Part shown: piece after piece, positions 25,239-34,624 of the stretch
Position numbering within the stretch: position 1 is the first letter of the stretch
How the letters are laid out: each line of letters starts with the position of its first letter
Source of the DNA: UBA2040 sp041674745
GTDB lineage: Bacteria > Bacteroidota > Bacteroidia > Flavobacteriales_D > Crocinitomicaceae
Direction: 5' to 3'
Assembly (NCBI GenBank): GCA_041674745.1
Contig: JBAYVD010000018.1
Span: 7,184 to 71,183, forward strand
Length of the DNA stretch: 64,000 nt
Notes under the pieces: model-generated
The model's database searches: none
What the model was told of the DNA's origin: nothing
Seen by the model: the letters and a program-made list of their open reading frames with translations, nothing else
Translations under genes and position numbers: made by a program

Positions 25239-26117
25239 TTAAGCGATTACGCCCAAAACTTCTTTCATTTTTTGACCAATGTGTGCTGGAGAATCTACTA
25301 CGTGGATTCCACACTCGCGCATGATGCGTTTTTTCGCTTCAGCGGTATCATCATCACCACCAACAATTGCACCTGCGTGACCCATTGTTCGTCCTTTTGG
25401 AGCCGTTTCACCAGCGATGAACCCAACTACTGGTTTCGTTCCGTTTTCTTTGATCCAACGAGCAGCAATTGCTTCCAAGTTACCACCGATTTCACCGATC
25501 ATAACGATTCCTTCTGTTTCTGGGTCGTTCATCAACAATTCAACCGCTTCTTTGGTTGTTGTTCCAATGATTGGATCTCCACCAATTCCGATCGCTGTTG
25601 AGATACCCAATCCAGCTTTTGAAACTTGATCTGCTGCTTCGTATGTCAACGTTCCTGATTTAGAAACGATACCAATTTTTCCTGTTTTGAACACGAAGCC
25701 TGGCATGATTCCTACTTTCGCTTGTCCTGCTGTGATGACGCCTGGGCAATTTGGTCCTATCAAACGTGTATCGTAAGCTTTAATATATTCTTTCGCGTTC
25801 ACCATGTCGGCAACTGGAATTCCTTCTGTAATACAAACAATCACTTTAATTCCTGCTTCAGCAGCTTCCATGATTGCATCTGCAGCAAATGCCGGCGGAA
25901 CAAAAATAATCGAAACATCCGCACCTGTTTTGCTTACAGCTTCAGCAACTGTATTGAAAACTGGGCGATCCAAATGAGAAGAACCTCCTTTTCCAGGGGT
26001 AACTCCACCAACTACATTGGTGCCAAATTCAATCATTTGTCCTGCGTGGAAAGTACCTTCACTACCAGTAAAGCCTTGTACAATTACTTTAGAATCTTTG
26101 TTAACGAGTACGCTCAT
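25239..26117 (-). CDS. sucD: Succinyl-CoA ligase [ADP-forming] subunit alpha
   Basis: 292 residues, normal length. It shows the CoA-binding N-terminus VIVQGFTGSEGTFHAGQMI, the GPNCPGVI loop, and the phosphohistidine motif GHAGAIVGG near residue 245. With the beta subunit (sucC, not in this window) it makes ATP from succinyl-CoA in the citric acid cycle. It stands as a single gene with its own promoter (26150-26180) and terminator, so sucC and sucD are separated in this genome. Confidence 0.97.
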   Translation of the reverse strand: MSVLVNKDSKVIVQGFTGSEGTFHAGQMIEFGTNVVGGVTPGKGGSSHLDRPVFNTVAEAVSKTGADVSIIFVPPAFAADAIMEAAEAGIKVIVCITEGIPVADMVNAKEYIKAYDTRLIGPNCPGVITAGQAKVGIMPGFVFKTGKIGIVSKSGTLTYEAADQVSKAGLGISTAIGIGGDPIIGTTTKEAVELLMNDPETEGIVMIGEIGGNLEAIAARWIKENGTKPVVGFIAGETAPKGRTMGHAGAIVGGDDDTAEAKKRIMRECGIHVVDSPAHIGQKMKEVLGVIA

Positions 26118-26149
26118 TTTTGTTGATTTTTCTTGTTTTTATTCGGGGT

Positions 26150-26180
26150 CAAAAGTAAAGTTTTGAAACCGTTATGGCAA
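26150..26180 (-). promoter_or_regulatory. Promoter for sucD
   Basis: On the minus strand: TTG (complement of 26178-26180), a 20-base spacer and TACTTTTG (complement of 26150-26157), followed by a 32-base leader to the ATG. Confidence 0.7.
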
Positions 26181-26211
26181 GTATTTTAAGATAAATATTC
26201 TGGTTGGCTAT

Positions 26212-26664
26212 TTACAAAGTTTGCATCACTTTGATTTCAAAAAATAAACAGCTGTTTTCTGGAATTTCTCCATAAGCATTGGAGCCGTATCCCATTTGCG
26301 GTGGTGTCACGATTAAAAAGACACTTCCTGAATTTTTCCCAACTAAAACTTCTTTCCATGCCGGAATTAAATTTTTTAATTTGAATTGCACTGGCGAGTT
26401 TTGTTCATCAAAAACGACTCCATTGAGTAATTTTCCTTTGTACATGACCCGAATATCGTCTGTGTATCGAATGGGTTTTCCTTTTCCTTTGATTTCTACT
26501 TTGTAATAGACACCTGAGCTCGATTTTTTAAGTTGGAGGTTTTCTTTTAGAATGAATTTTTGAATTTTTTCGTCAAAAACTTTTTTTTCATTTTTACTAT
26601 AGCCTTTGCAAGCTGAAAGTAGAAAGAAAGAAAGGGCGAAAAAAAGGAATTTTAGTTTGAACAT
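26212..26664 (-). CDS. FKBP-type peptidyl-prolyl isomerase lipoprotein
   Basis: 150 residues from the ATG at 26664, which opens a lipoprotein signal (MFKLKFLFFALSFFLLSACKG). Upstream in-frame codons lack signal character. The FKBP fold appears in DIRVMYKGKLLNGVVFDEQNSPVQFKL, LIPAWKEVLVGKNSGSVFLIVTPPQMGYGS and a final FFEIKVM. Some aromatic active-site residues of the standard FKBP pocket differ, so catalysis may be weak. It likely helps fold exported proteins at the membrane. It stands between the TraB-family gene (12 bases, counted to the nearest possible start) and the sucD promoter. Confidence 0.85.
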   Translation of the reverse strand: MFKLKFLFFALSFFLLSACKGYSKNEKKVFDEKIQKFILKENLQLKKSSSGVYYKVEIKGKGKPIRYTDDIRVMYKGKLLNGVVFDEQNSPVQFKLKNLIPAWKEVLVGKNSGSVFLIVTPPQMGYGSNAYGEIPENSCLFFEIKVMQTL

Positions 26665-26729
26665 GGTTGCAATGAATTTTGAACATTTTACACCTTTCAA
26701 AGATAGTTCAAAGTTCACGAAAAGTGTTG

Positions 26730-27620
26730 CTATTTTAGCTTTATTTGAACGCGAGTAACCGTGTATCCAGCTTCCTTAAAAAGATTTAAAAGTCCCTTCT
26801 GACCAGCAAGATGGCCAGCGCCAACGGCTATAAAGACCGATTTGTCTTTTAATTCAGTAGACAAATAATGCATCCATTTTTCATTTCTCCCTGACAGCAA
26901 GGTTTTGTCATAGAAGGCCATGACATCGGTATTGCCGCTATCAAAAGAAGACATATCTGAAAGTTGTTGATTCAAATAGAGTGTTTGAAATTTATTCCAT
27001 TCTTTTTTTAAATCACTCGTATCACGAACTACTTGCATCATCATTTCGGCTTTCAATTCGTCAGACAAATCATCAAAAAAGCTCAATTGTTCCTGCATCG
27101 TTTCCAGGCCATGAATAGGAATACCTTTTTCCATCGCCAGATGATTGATATTGACGTCATAGCTTTCACTATTCATCACCAACGAAGTATACGGCAATTG
27201 CAGAAAGAATATGGGTTTGAATTTTCCCATTGTTTTTTCAAAATTGGCAGAATCCAAGCCAAATTTCTGCTCGATGTACTGGTACAATGAATCTTTTTGA
27301 GCTGGATTCAAGATGTCCGTCATACGTCCGCTTTTCAGCATGAGCATTTCCAAGGCCATTCTTTGGTCGTCCAAATCGGCAATTTCCATGACCAACAAAT
27401 CTGATTTTTCTAGTTGTTTGGAGACTGTTTTTGGCAAATTGTATCGATCCTTTTCAATCAAGTGAATCGTACCAAAAATATAACTGCTTTGTTTTGAATT
27501 TGGAGGAGTAATTTTCCAATAAACACCTCCTTCTGCTTTTAAAGTTGTTTCATTTCCCTGCGCCTGAACAAAGGAGATTAGAAAGGTTCCAAAGTAGAAA
27601 AAGAAGTGTTTTGACATCAT
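26730..27620 (-). CDS. TraB/GumN family protein, exported
   Basis: 296 residues with a signal peptide (MMSKHFFFYFGTFLISFVQAQG). Family marks are YIFGTIHLIEKDRYNLPK near residue 47, LVMEIADLDDQ, and the late AVGAGHLAGQKGLL, which give the paired GxxH motifs and a Glu. Members resemble metal-dependent peptidases such as Tiki, though bacterial roles are poorly known. The start overlaps the stop of the methyltransferase gene by ATGA, so the two are co-translated. Confidence 0.88.
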   Translation of the reverse strand: MMSKHFFFYFGTFLISFVQAQGNETTLKAEGGVYWKITPPNSKQSSYIFGTIHLIEKDRYNLPKTVSKQLEKSDLLVMEIADLDDQRMALEMLMLKSGRMTDILNPAQKDSLYQYIEQKFGLDSANFEKTMGKFKPIFFLQLPYTSLVMNSESYDVNINHLAMEKGIPIHGLETMQEQLSFFDDLSDELKAEMMMQVVRDTSDLKKEWNKFQTLYLNQQLSDMSSFDSGNTDVMAFYDKTLLSGRNEKWMHYLSTELKDKSVFIAVGAGHLAGQKGLLNLFKEAGYTVTRVQIKLK

Positions 27621-28333
27621 TCAGCCAATGTAATTTCAGCCAAGAAATGGTCATCCATATCGTACACTTTGCTTGCTTTCAAACCAATTTTTTTGGCAGT
27701 TTGGAAAAGATTATCAAAGTCAACATACAACCAATCAAACCAAGCACCAATTTCGCCTTTGTATTTCATTTGAAAACGGAAGTTTCCGTAATATTCAGAA
27801 TTTAAGTCGATTAGCATCGACCCATCTTCGTCTTCATACAAGTATTTGATATCGGAAGAGTCGCACAAAATTTGACCTCCTGGCGCTAACAAACTTTTGG
27901 CGTGCAGCAATGTTTTTTCCAAATTACCCAAGGTTCCGGCAATTCCAATGCCATTCATGAGCATTAAAATGGTGTCGTATTTTTCATCTTTTAAATCAAA
28001 GAAATCAATTTGGCGCGCTTTGTATTCCATGTCAAGCAAATATTCTACAGCTCCTTTTGAAATGTCAATACATTCAACATCCAATTCTAGTTCCGTCAAA
28101 TATTTCGCATGCGCACCAGCACCAGCGCCCACATCCAACACTTTTCCGCGTGCTGTTTCCAAAGCAATTTGCTCTAGTTCAGGCATTTCGTCAAATGGAC
28201 GAAAAAGAACTTCCAATGGAATAATGTCGTCTTCGCAGATTTCTGATTTTACAATAATATCTGCTGGTTTGCGGTCATCTGCATACTGCAAAATTGCCTT
28301 TCCGATTGGGTCGCCCCCTAATTTTTCTGTCAT
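27617..28333 (-). CDS. Class I SAM-dependent methyltransferase
   Basis: 238 residues. The SAM-binding motif KVLDVGAGAGAHAKYL lies near residue 65, followed by LDVECIDISKGAVEYL (acidic residue at the end of strand 2), YDTILMLMNGIGIAGTL and LLAPGGQILCDSSD. The substrate cannot be named; small molecules or proteins are possible. The gene starts directly after the stop of the pRiA4b-type gene and overlaps the TraB gene by 4 bases, forming a compact minus-strand operon. Confidence 0.85.
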   Translation of the reverse strand: MTEKLGGDPIGKAILQYADDRKPADIIVKSEICEDDIIPLEVLFRPFDEMPELEQIALETARGKVLDVGAGAGAHAKYLTELELDVECIDISKGAVEYLLDMEYKARQIDFFDLKDEKYDTILMLMNGIGIAGTLGNLEKTLLHAKSLLAPGGQILCDSSDIKYLYEDEDGSMLIDLNSEYYGNFRFQMKYKGEIGAWFDWLYVDFDNLFQTAKKIGLKASKVYDMDDHFLAEITLAE

Positions 28334-28882
28334 CTAATAATCAAATTCTTCGTAACTTCCGTAATCTTCTTCGTCAAATCCGTCCTCCATATCGTCGAAA
28401 CCGAATTCATCGTCTTCTTCCATTTCCTCGCCTTCAAAAAGGTCTTCGCTTACTGCTTTTGAATCTTCTAAGGGAGCTTCACCAATGGCAAGAATTATAG
28501 CTGGTTCAGCAGGACTTTCTTTTTCGTATCCAATTAATTCAATGAGGAAAATCCACATCCGCAAAAAGTCGTAGACCAAAATAAATTTTTGATCTGGCTC
28601 CTCAATGAATTCGCTCAATTTGGCTTTTGCCATAACGGTTGGCAATTGATCAGTGTCGTCTTTTTCGTCATAACTCATATCCAACCAGCTGATTTCATGT
28701 CCTTTGTCCCAATCTTCATTGGAAACATAGAATGAAGCCATTTCCTGGCCAGTAAAGTTGAATGACTTTAAAATAGTTTGATAGAATACTTCAAATGAAG
28801 CATCTGCATCAATAAAAATATCGCGAAATACTTCTTGATTTTTGTCGCTGTCGAGAAGGATTCTAAATTTTAAGCCTGCCAT
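28334..28882 (-). CDS. Plasmid pRiA4b ORF-3-like protein with acidic tail
   Basis: 182 residues. The first ~125 residues follow the PRiA4_ORF3 pattern: FRILLDSDKNQEVFRDIFIDADASFEVFYQTILKSFNF, YVSNEDWDKGHEISW, and KFILVYDFLRMWIFLIEL. The last 40 residues are almost all Glu, Asp and aromatic (EGEEMEEDDEFGFDDMEDG). The family is widespread but its function is unknown; some members sit next to mobile elements, though nothing here suggests mobility. The stop is directly followed by the start of the methyltransferase gene. Confidence 0.8.
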   Translation of the reverse strand: MAGLKFRILLDSDKNQEVFRDIFIDADASFEVFYQTILKSFNFTGQEMASFYVSNEDWDKGHEISWLDMSYDEKDDTDQLPTVMAKAKLSEFIEEPDQKFILVYDFLRMWIFLIELIGYEKESPAEPAIILAIGEAPLEDSKAVSEDLFEGEEMEEDDEFGFDDMEDGFDEEDYGSYEEFDY

Positions 28883-28937
28883 ATTGAACGGGTAATTTCC
28901 TTTTTTGGGGATGCAAAGTTACGAAATAAAATTCTGC

Positions 28938-30368
28938 TTATTTGGCTTGTGATGAAGCAGTTTTGTGTACCAAACCAATTTCTTGCCCTAATTTTAACAT
29001 TAATTCGAAAGCAGCTTCGTAATCGTTGGGGATTTTACCTTCTAATATGGCTTCTTTGATCTGTGATTTGATATTTCCGATATGTGCACATGGTCCTAAA
29101 TCGAAGGTGGTCATAATGAGTTCTCCACTTATCGGCGGTTGAAAATTACGCACATGGTCTTTTTGCTCGATATCTTTCAATTTTTGTAAGACTTCGTCGA
29201 AATTCTTTTTGAATTTTTTGACTTTCATCTCATTTTTTGACGTAATATCCGCATTGCAAAGCGTCATCAAATCATCGATATCATCACCTGCTTCAAACAA
29301 CAATCTTCTAACGGCTGAATCGCTTACATGATCTTTCACCAAAGCAATCGGTCGCAAATGGAGTCTGACCAATTTCTGCACATATTTCATTTTGTGGTCC
29401 AAGGGCAATTTCATTCGTTTGAACAATTTTGGTGTCATACGAGCGCCCATTTCTTCGTGTCCATGAAAAGTCCAACCTATTTCTTTGTCGAATCGTTTGG
29501 TAGGTGTTTTCGCGATATCGTGTAAGATCGCTGCCCAACGCAACCACAGATTGTTGGTGTTTTCAGAAATATTATCCAATACTTCTAAAGTATGATAGAA
29601 ATTGTCTTTGTGTGTTTTTCCGTCGATGGTTTCTACACCTTGCAAGGCAACCAATTCCGGAAAAAATTGAATTAACAATTCAGTGGAATACAACAATTTG
29701 AAACCGCGAGATGGAGTAGGACTTAAGATGATTTTATTCAATTCATCCATAATCCGTTCCATAGAAATAATTTCCAAACGGTTGGAATGGTCTTTGATGG
29801 CCTGAAGACTTTTATTTTCAATTTTAAAATCCAATTGGGTGGCGAAACGAATGGCACGCATCATGCGCAAAGGATCATCGCTGTAGGTTTTTTCGGGCTC
29901 CAAAGGAGTACGCAAAATTCCTTTTTCCAAATCTTCCAATCCATTGAAAGGGTCGATTAATTCACCAAAATTATCTTTGTGAAGAGACAATGCCATTGCG
30001 TTTATGGTGAAATCGCGTCGGTTTTGGTCATCAGCCAAAGTGCCATCTTCCACAATGGGTTTTCTTGAATCTCTTTGGTAGGATTCCTTCCGGGCTCCAA
30101 CAAACTCTACATCCAAATCTTTGTAGCGAAACTGAGCCGTACCGTATTTCTTAAAAAGCGATACTTTTTTCACGCGCAAAGTGGCCGCACATTTTTCAGC
30201 CAATTCCAATCCATTGCCTACCACTACAATGTCAATGTCTTTGGAAGGACGATCTAAAAGCAGGTCGCGCACGAAGCCACCAATCACATACGCTTCCAGA
30301 TTGTTTTCAGTAACAACTTGGGAAGCGACTTTAAAAACGGGGTGCTGAAGATATTGTGCGTAATTCAT
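28938..30368 (-). CDS. cca: CCA tRNA nucleotidyltransferase with HD domain
   Basis: 476 residues from the ATG at 30368 (MNYAQYLQHPVF). The nucleotidyltransferase core shows AYVIGGFVRDLLLDRPSKDIDIVV, with the GG and DxD metal-binding motifs, and RRDFTINAMALS. The RNA-binding middle has DDPLRMMRAIRFATQL. An HD phosphohydrolase domain has WAAILHDIAKTPTKRF. The enzyme builds or repairs the 3' CCA end of tRNAs. Longer in-frame starts would lie across the promoter at 30378-30407 and are rejected. Confidence 0.95.
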   Translation of the reverse strand: MNYAQYLQHPVFKVASQVVTENNLEAYVIGGFVRDLLLDRPSKDIDIVVVGNGLELAEKCAATLRVKKVSLFKKYGTAQFRYKDLDVEFVGARKESYQRDSRKPIVEDGTLADDQNRRDFTINAMALSLHKDNFGELIDPFNGLEDLEKGILRTPLEPEKTYSDDPLRMMRAIRFATQLDFKIENKSLQAIKDHSNRLEIISMERIMDELNKIILSPTPSRGFKLLYSTELLIQFFPELVALQGVETIDGKTHKDNFYHTLEVLDNISENTNNLWLRWAAILHDIAKTPTKRFDKEIGWTFHGHEEMGARMTPKLFKRMKLPLDHKMKYVQKLVRLHLRPIALVKDHVSDSAVRRLLFEAGDDIDDLMTLCNADITSKNEMKVKKFKKNFDEVLQKLKDIEQKDHVRNFQPPISGELIMTTFDLGPCAHIGNIKSQIKEAILEGKIPNDYEAAFELMLKLGQEIGLVHKTASSQAK

Positions 30369-30377
30369 TTTCGGGTG

Positions 30378-30407
30378 CAAAGATAAGGACTTCAGCGGAC
30401 GAAACAA
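30378..30407 (-). promoter_or_regulatory. Promoter for cca
   Basis: On the minus strand: TTG (complement of 30405-30407), a 19-base spacer and TATCTTTG (complement of 30378-30385), 9 bases before the ATG. Confidence 0.7.
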
Positions 30408-30425
30408 ATTCTACAGATTTCGAAC

Positions 30426-30989
30426 TTAAGAACGGATGATCGTGACGCGACCGTCTAGGTCGATTTTTATGATTTGTGAAGCTTTTTCTAATTTTTCTGT
30501 AGTCCGCGCTTGAACAATGAAATCCACTTTGTTTTTGATTAACGGATCAATAGAAGTCAAATCTTTTCCGAAGGGCTGGTTGGTTAAATTGGCCGAGGTG
30601 CTGACCAAAGGTTTGTGCATTCCTTTTATCAGTTTTAGGCAGATTGGATCTTTAGTAATTCGAATTCCAACTGAACCATCTTCTGCGAGAACGAGTGGCG
30701 ATAAATCTCTCGCATTGGGGTAAATAATGGTTAAAGGTTCTACCGCTAAATCCACTAAATCATATACAACGTTGGCAAAATCTGGAATGTAGCGTTCTAC
30801 CATGTGAAAAGAGTCCGCAAGCAAAACAAAACTTTTGTTTTCAGGTCGTTGTTTGATGTCTAGTATTTTCTGGCAAGCTGCATCGTTGGTTGCATCGCAT
30901 CCGAGTCCCCATATGGTGTCTGTCGGATAAAGGATGGTTCCTCCATTTTTCAAGGTTTCTACCGCTTGTTGGATTGTATCGTTGTTCAT
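30426..30989 (-). CDS. tsaC: L-threonylcarbamoyladenylate synthase (Sua5/YrdC/TsaC family)
   Basis: 187 residues, a single YrdC-like domain without the extra Sua5 C-terminal domain. Motifs include LKNGGTILYPTDTIWGLGCDA near the start, KRPENKSF-type phosphate contact (here KQRPENKSFVLL), VGIRITKDP and PLVSTSANLTNQP. The enzyme makes threonylcarbamoyl-AMP for t6A37 of tRNAs. It lies 16 bases after trmD, so two tRNA-modification genes are grouped, with cca following 57 bases further. Confidence 0.93.
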   Translation of the reverse strand: MNNDTIQQAVETLKNGGTILYPTDTIWGLGCDATNDAACQKILDIKQRPENKSFVLLADSFHMVERYIPDFANVVYDLVDLAVEPLTIIYPNARDLSPLVLAEDGSVGIRITKDPICLKLIKGMHKPLVSTSANLTNQPFGKDLTSIDPLIKNKVDFIVQARTTEKLEKASQIIKIDLDGRVTIIRS

Positions 30990-31005
30990 TTGGCTAGGAT
31001 AGTCG

Positions 31006-31680
31006 TTATTTCAATAAATCTGGACGTCTTTGTTGTGTTCGTTCCAACGCTTTTTCTTCTCGCCAAGCTTCAATTTTGTTGAAGTCGCCGGAAAGAAGTA
31101 CTTCTGGAACTTTCCATCCGTTGTATTCGGGTGGACGTGTGTATACAGGTGGCGAAAGCAAATTGTCTTGAAAACTATCGGTCAGTGCTGAAGTTTCGTC
31201 GTTCAAAACACCTGGAATCAATCGAACAATAGAATCGACCACCACTGCAGCAGCCAATTCACCGCCCGACAAAACATACGAACCAATTGAAATCTCTTTG
31301 GTAATGTAATGCTCACGAATTCTTTCGTCGACCCCTTTGTAATGGCCGCAAAGAATCATGATGTTGTTCTTTAGCGATAAATCATTGCAAATGGATTGCT
31401 CCAAAACAACTCCGTCAGGCGTCATGTACATGATCTCGTCATACTCCCGTTCGGCTTTCAATTTTTCGATAATAGCAACAATGGGTTCAATGCTCATCAC
31501 CATTCCAGCTCCACCACCATATTGGTAGTCATCCACATTTTTATGCTTGTTGGTGGAGTAATCTCGGATATTGTGCAAATGAATTTCCAAATGACCTTTG
31601 TCTTGGGCGCGTTGCATTATGGACGCCGAAAAAGGTCCGTCCAGCAATTGAGGTAAAATCGTGAGTATATCGAAACGCAT
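31006..31680 (-). CDS. trmD: tRNA (guanine(37)-N1)-methyltransferase
   Basis: 224 residues from the ATG at 31680 (MRFDILTILPQLL). The SPOUT knot is clear: YQYGGGAGMVMSIEPIV, ILCGHYKGVDERIREHY, and SIGSYVLSGGELAA. The end has PPVYTRPPEYNGWKVPEVLLSGD and the helical tail with RRPDLL. It methylates G37 and so prevents frameshifting. A TAAATTTG -7 box (complement of 31684-31691) ends 3 bases before the start codon, so the transcript may be leaderless. In many bacteria trmD follows rimM; here it does not. Confidence 0.96.
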   Translation of the reverse strand: MRFDILTILPQLLDGPFSASIMQRAQDKGHLEIHLHNIRDYSTNKHKNVDDYQYGGGAGMVMSIEPIVAIIEKLKAEREYDEIMYMTPDGVVLEQSICNDLSLKNNIMILCGHYKGVDERIREHYITKEISIGSYVLSGGELAAAVVVDSIVRLIPGVLNDETSALTDSFQDNLLSPPVYTRPPEYNGWKVPEVLLSGDFNKIEAWREEKALERTQQRRPDLLK

Positions 31681-31719
31681 GTGCAAATTTACATGCAAAT
31701 TCTAAGATTCGCTACTTTT

Positions 31720-32598
31720 CTATTTCTGACCTTTCAAAATTGAAACACCCGAACCGAAAACGTTGCCTTCACCGTAGGGAGATCCAACACCATCCCATTT
31801 TTCCCATTTTTTCAATTCGATGTATTGAGGATTTTGAGAAATTTGTTTGGCTTCCAAGGAGATCGCTTCAGCATTAAAACGAGCAGAAATAACCAAAGAG
31901 GAATCACCTCGCGCTTTTTCAATTCGGGCATTGGCCAAATATTCTTGTTCTTTTTGTTTCTCTTTTGCCGTTAAGTTTCTTTGTTTTTGGGTTTCCTTGT
32001 TGGTAATTTCACCAGCAATGTTCGGTGGTAAATTAACGTCGGCAATTTCCACATAATTCAACTTGATGAAGTTACCTTTGAAATCACTTTGTAAGATGCT
32101 TTCAATTTCACCTTCTAGCGCCTCCCTTTTTGAACTGTATACTTGTTCGTAGGTGTATCGTCCAATAACATCTTTTATAGCCCCTTTTGCTTTGTCGTCA
32201 ATGAACGTGATGTAATCAGGACCATGTTTCAAGTGTAGGTTGGCAATTTTTCCAGCGGCTGCGGAATAATTGACAGCGACCATCACGTTGATGTCTGTAC
32301 CATTGATGTCCATTACTTCTGAAGAGTAATTTTTGGACTGTTGCCGGGTGTTGTACGTGATCATTTCATTCCACGGTGCGATAAAAATAGTGCCTTCGCC
32401 ATAGGTGGTTTGTTTTTCAACACCACCGCCATAAGGACGATAAATAAATCCTTCTTCACCTGGGTTAATGTCTGTCCATGACATGAGAAAAACGATAAAA
32501 GCAATTAGTGCAATGACACCTACGCCTACATATTTTGCTATTTTTTTTGGGTCCATTTCTTGAAATTGTCTTTGAAAATCACTCATTTTAGTTTCCAT
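31720..32598 (-). CDS. SPFH/band-7 (prohibitin-like) membrane protein
   Basis: 292 residues. A single transmembrane helix at about residues 22-43 (YVGVGVIALIAFIVFLMSW) is followed by an SPFH domain (DINPGEEGFIYRPYGGG, VMVAVNYSAAAGKI, ALEGEIESILQSDFKG) and a coiled-coil rich in Lys/Glu/Gln (ETQKQRNLTAKEKQKEQEYLANARIEKARGD), as in prohibitins. Such proteins form ring-like scaffolds that organise membrane domains and proteases. Its start overlaps the end of the small membrane protein gene by 11 bases. METKMSDF could also start at the second Met (32586). Confidence 0.9.
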   Translation of the reverse strand: METKMSDFQRQFQEMDPKKIAKYVGVGVIALIAFIVFLMSWTDINPGEEGFIYRPYGGGVEKQTTYGEGTIFIAPWNEMITYNTRQQSKNYSSEVMDINGTDINVMVAVNYSAAAGKIANLHLKHGPDYITFIDDKAKGAIKDVIGRYTYEQVYSSKREALEGEIESILQSDFKGNFIKLNYVEIADVNLPPNIAGEITNKETQKQRNLTAKEKQKEQEYLANARIEKARGDSSLVISARFNAEAISLEAKQISQNPQYIELKKWEKWDGVGSPYGEGNVFGSGVSILKGQK

Positions 32599-32776
32599 TA
32601 TTTTTTTTCTTTAAAAAATCTATTACCAAATAGGTAACTGCTACAGTTAATCCGATGACGGCCACTTTTAAGAATGGCGGTCCTTTCATTAGGTATTTAA
32701 ATGACAAGAAAATAACACCACAGATGATGACAACGCCAAAAATTAGGCGATACATAAATTGCGCATGTTTATCCAT
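32588..32776 (-). CDS. Small two-helix membrane protein, 62 aa
   Basis: 62 residues with two hydrophobic helices (FMYRLIFGVVIICGVIFLSF and LKVAVIGLTVAVTYLVIDFL) separated by a KGPP turn, and a basic tail (KKKNNGN). It overlaps the prohibitin-like gene by 11 bases, so the two are translationally coupled and perhaps act together in the membrane. No named family is recognised. Confidence 0.72.
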   Translation of the reverse strand: MDKHAQFMYRLIFGVVIICGVIFLSFKYLMKGPPFLKVAVIGLTVAVTYLVIDFLKKKNNGN

Positions 32777-32886
32777 ATATTATTCGGTTTTTCTAAAGAT
32801 ATCAATTTCATTGCATTTGAGAGTGGTTTTAAGAATTTTTCGCAAACCAAAGTTTCGTTACTTTTGGTTTTTCCAACAGATAAACT

Positions 32887-34590
32887 ATGAAATTTCGGAT
32901 CTTTTTTCTCCTAGTATTTTTTTTTCCACTATTGTCGATAGCTCAATGGAATGGTAACGAAACGCCTACTTATCCGAGATTAATTCAGGAATGCAAAGCA
33001 TTGGCCAATTCGCATTCGGAAATTCAGCTGTTTAAAATGGGCGAATCAGATTATGGTTTACCGATTTATTTGTTTGTGGTGAATGGTGGAAAAGATTCTA
33101 TATCGACTTTTGAAAAAGCAAGAAAAGGAACTACGTTGTTGGTAAACAATGCGATTCATCCAGGCGAACCGGATGGAATTAATGCTATGTTGCTTTGGGC
33201 GAATGAATGGATTGAAAAAGGAAAACCGACCAAAGATATGCCGGTTGTTGCTTTTATTCCAGCCTACAACATTGGCGGAATGATGAATCGATCGGCTACG
33301 AGTCGCGCCAATCAAGATGGTCCGGCAGAATATGGTTTTAGAGGAAATGCGAAGAATTTGGATTTGAACCGAGATTGCATCAAAATGGATTCCAAAAATG
33401 CTTTCACCTTTGCTAAGATTTTTCATGCCTTGGATCCCGATGTGTTTATTGATAATCATGTTACCAACGGAGCGGATTATCAATATGTGCTGACGTTGAT
33501 TTCCTCGTTGAAAGAACGTTTGGCGCCAAGCATGGAAGATGCAACGTATTGCAAAATGATTCCCGCTTTGAAAAAACAATTGGTAAAAAGAGAAATAGAC
33601 TTGATTCCTTATATTGATTTGGTGAAAGAAATTCCGGATAGCGGATTGGTGACTTTTGACGATTTGCCGCGCTATGCGATGGGGTACGCGTCACTTTTTA
33701 ACACCTTTTCTTTTACGGTAGAAACGCACATGCTAAAACCTTTTCCGCAGCGCGTGCAGGCTACGAAAGCCTTCCTAGAGGAAATGTTGATTTACATGAA
33801 AGAGAATGTTGATTTGATTGAAAAAGCACGATTGGAAGCAAATAATTTTCAGCAAAATGAAGCCTATTTCTTTCACCACTACGAATTGAATACCGAAAAG
33901 AAAGATAGTTTGTTGTTCAAAGGGTTTGAAGCCAAATACAAGCCAAGCGAAGTGACCGGTTTGACTCGGATGTACTATGATCGGAAGGCACCGTTCGAGA
34001 AAATGGTACCGTATTGGAATGCGCATGAAGCAACCGATTCTGTCAAAGTTCCGCGTTTTTATATTGTTGGCGGTCAGGAAAAAGAAGTGCTCGATCGATT
34101 AAAAGCGAATGGAATAAAAATGCATCGAATAACCAAAGATTCCACCGTTAAAGTCGTTTGCCAGAAAATTGTTGATTTTAAAACGGGTACAAATCCATAC
34201 GAACAGCATTACTTACACAGTAAGGTCAAAGTAGAATATGTTGAAATGGATTATCATTTGAAACCTGGTGATTATCGGGTTCCAGCCCGTCAGGAGAAAG
34301 CTTTTTTCTTGCAATCGGTTTTGATGGCACAAGCGGAGGACAGTTATTTTTCGTGGAATTTTTTCGATAGTTATATGGATGAAAAGGAATATTTCTCTTC
34401 CTATGTTTTTGAGGATATTGCTGCCAAATTGTTGAACGATAATCCCGATTTACGTGCCGAATTGGAAGCCAAAAAGGCCTCAGATGTCGAATTCGCTAAA
34501 AGTCAATGGCAACAATTGTATTTTGTTTATCAACGAAGCCCTTATTTTGAGCCAACCTTTCGAATCATTCCCGTCTATTTGGTGTATTAG
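32887..34590 (+). CDS. M14 family metallocarboxypeptidase, exported
   Basis: 567 residues with a signal peptide (MKFRIFFLLVFFFPLLSIAQ). Zinc-ligand motif HPGEPDG (His91, Glu94) and a later DNHVTNGADYQ (third ligand His near residue 191) match M14; NLDLNRDCIKMDS precedes it. A candidate catalytic Glu lies in VETHMLKPF. The remaining ~250 residues form a C-terminal region of unknown role. It probably trims peptides in the periplasm. A TACTTTTG box at 32859-32866 is a likely -7 element. Confidence 0.87.
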   Translation: MKFRIFFLLVFFFPLLSIAQWNGNETPTYPRLIQECKALANSHSEIQLFKMGESDYGLPIYLFVVNGGKDSISTFEKARKGTTLLVNNAIHPGEPDGINAMLLWANEWIEKGKPTKDMPVVAFIPAYNIGGMMNRSATSRANQDGPAEYGFRGNAKNLDLNRDCIKMDSKNAFTFAKIFHALDPDVFIDNHVTNGADYQYVLTLISSLKERLAPSMEDATYCKMIPALKKQLVKREIDLIPYIDLVKEIPDSGLVTFDDLPRYAMGYASLFNTFSFTVETHMLKPFPQRVQATKAFLEEMLIYMKENVDLIEKARLEANNFQQNEAYFFHHYELNTEKKDSLLFKGFEAKYKPSEVTGLTRMYYDRKAPFEKMVPYWNAHEATDSVKVPRFYIVGGQEKEVLDRLKANGIKMHRITKDSTVKVVCQKIVDFKTGTNPYEQHYLHSKVKVEYVEMDYHLKPGDYRVPARQEKAFFLQSVLMAQAEDSYFSWNFFDSYMDEKEYFSSYVFEDIAAKLLNDNPDLRAELEAKKASDVEFAKSQWQQLYFVYQRSPYFEPTFRIIPVYLVY

Positions 34591-34624
34591 TTTTGTATTT
34601 TTGTACCCGAATTAAACGAATAGC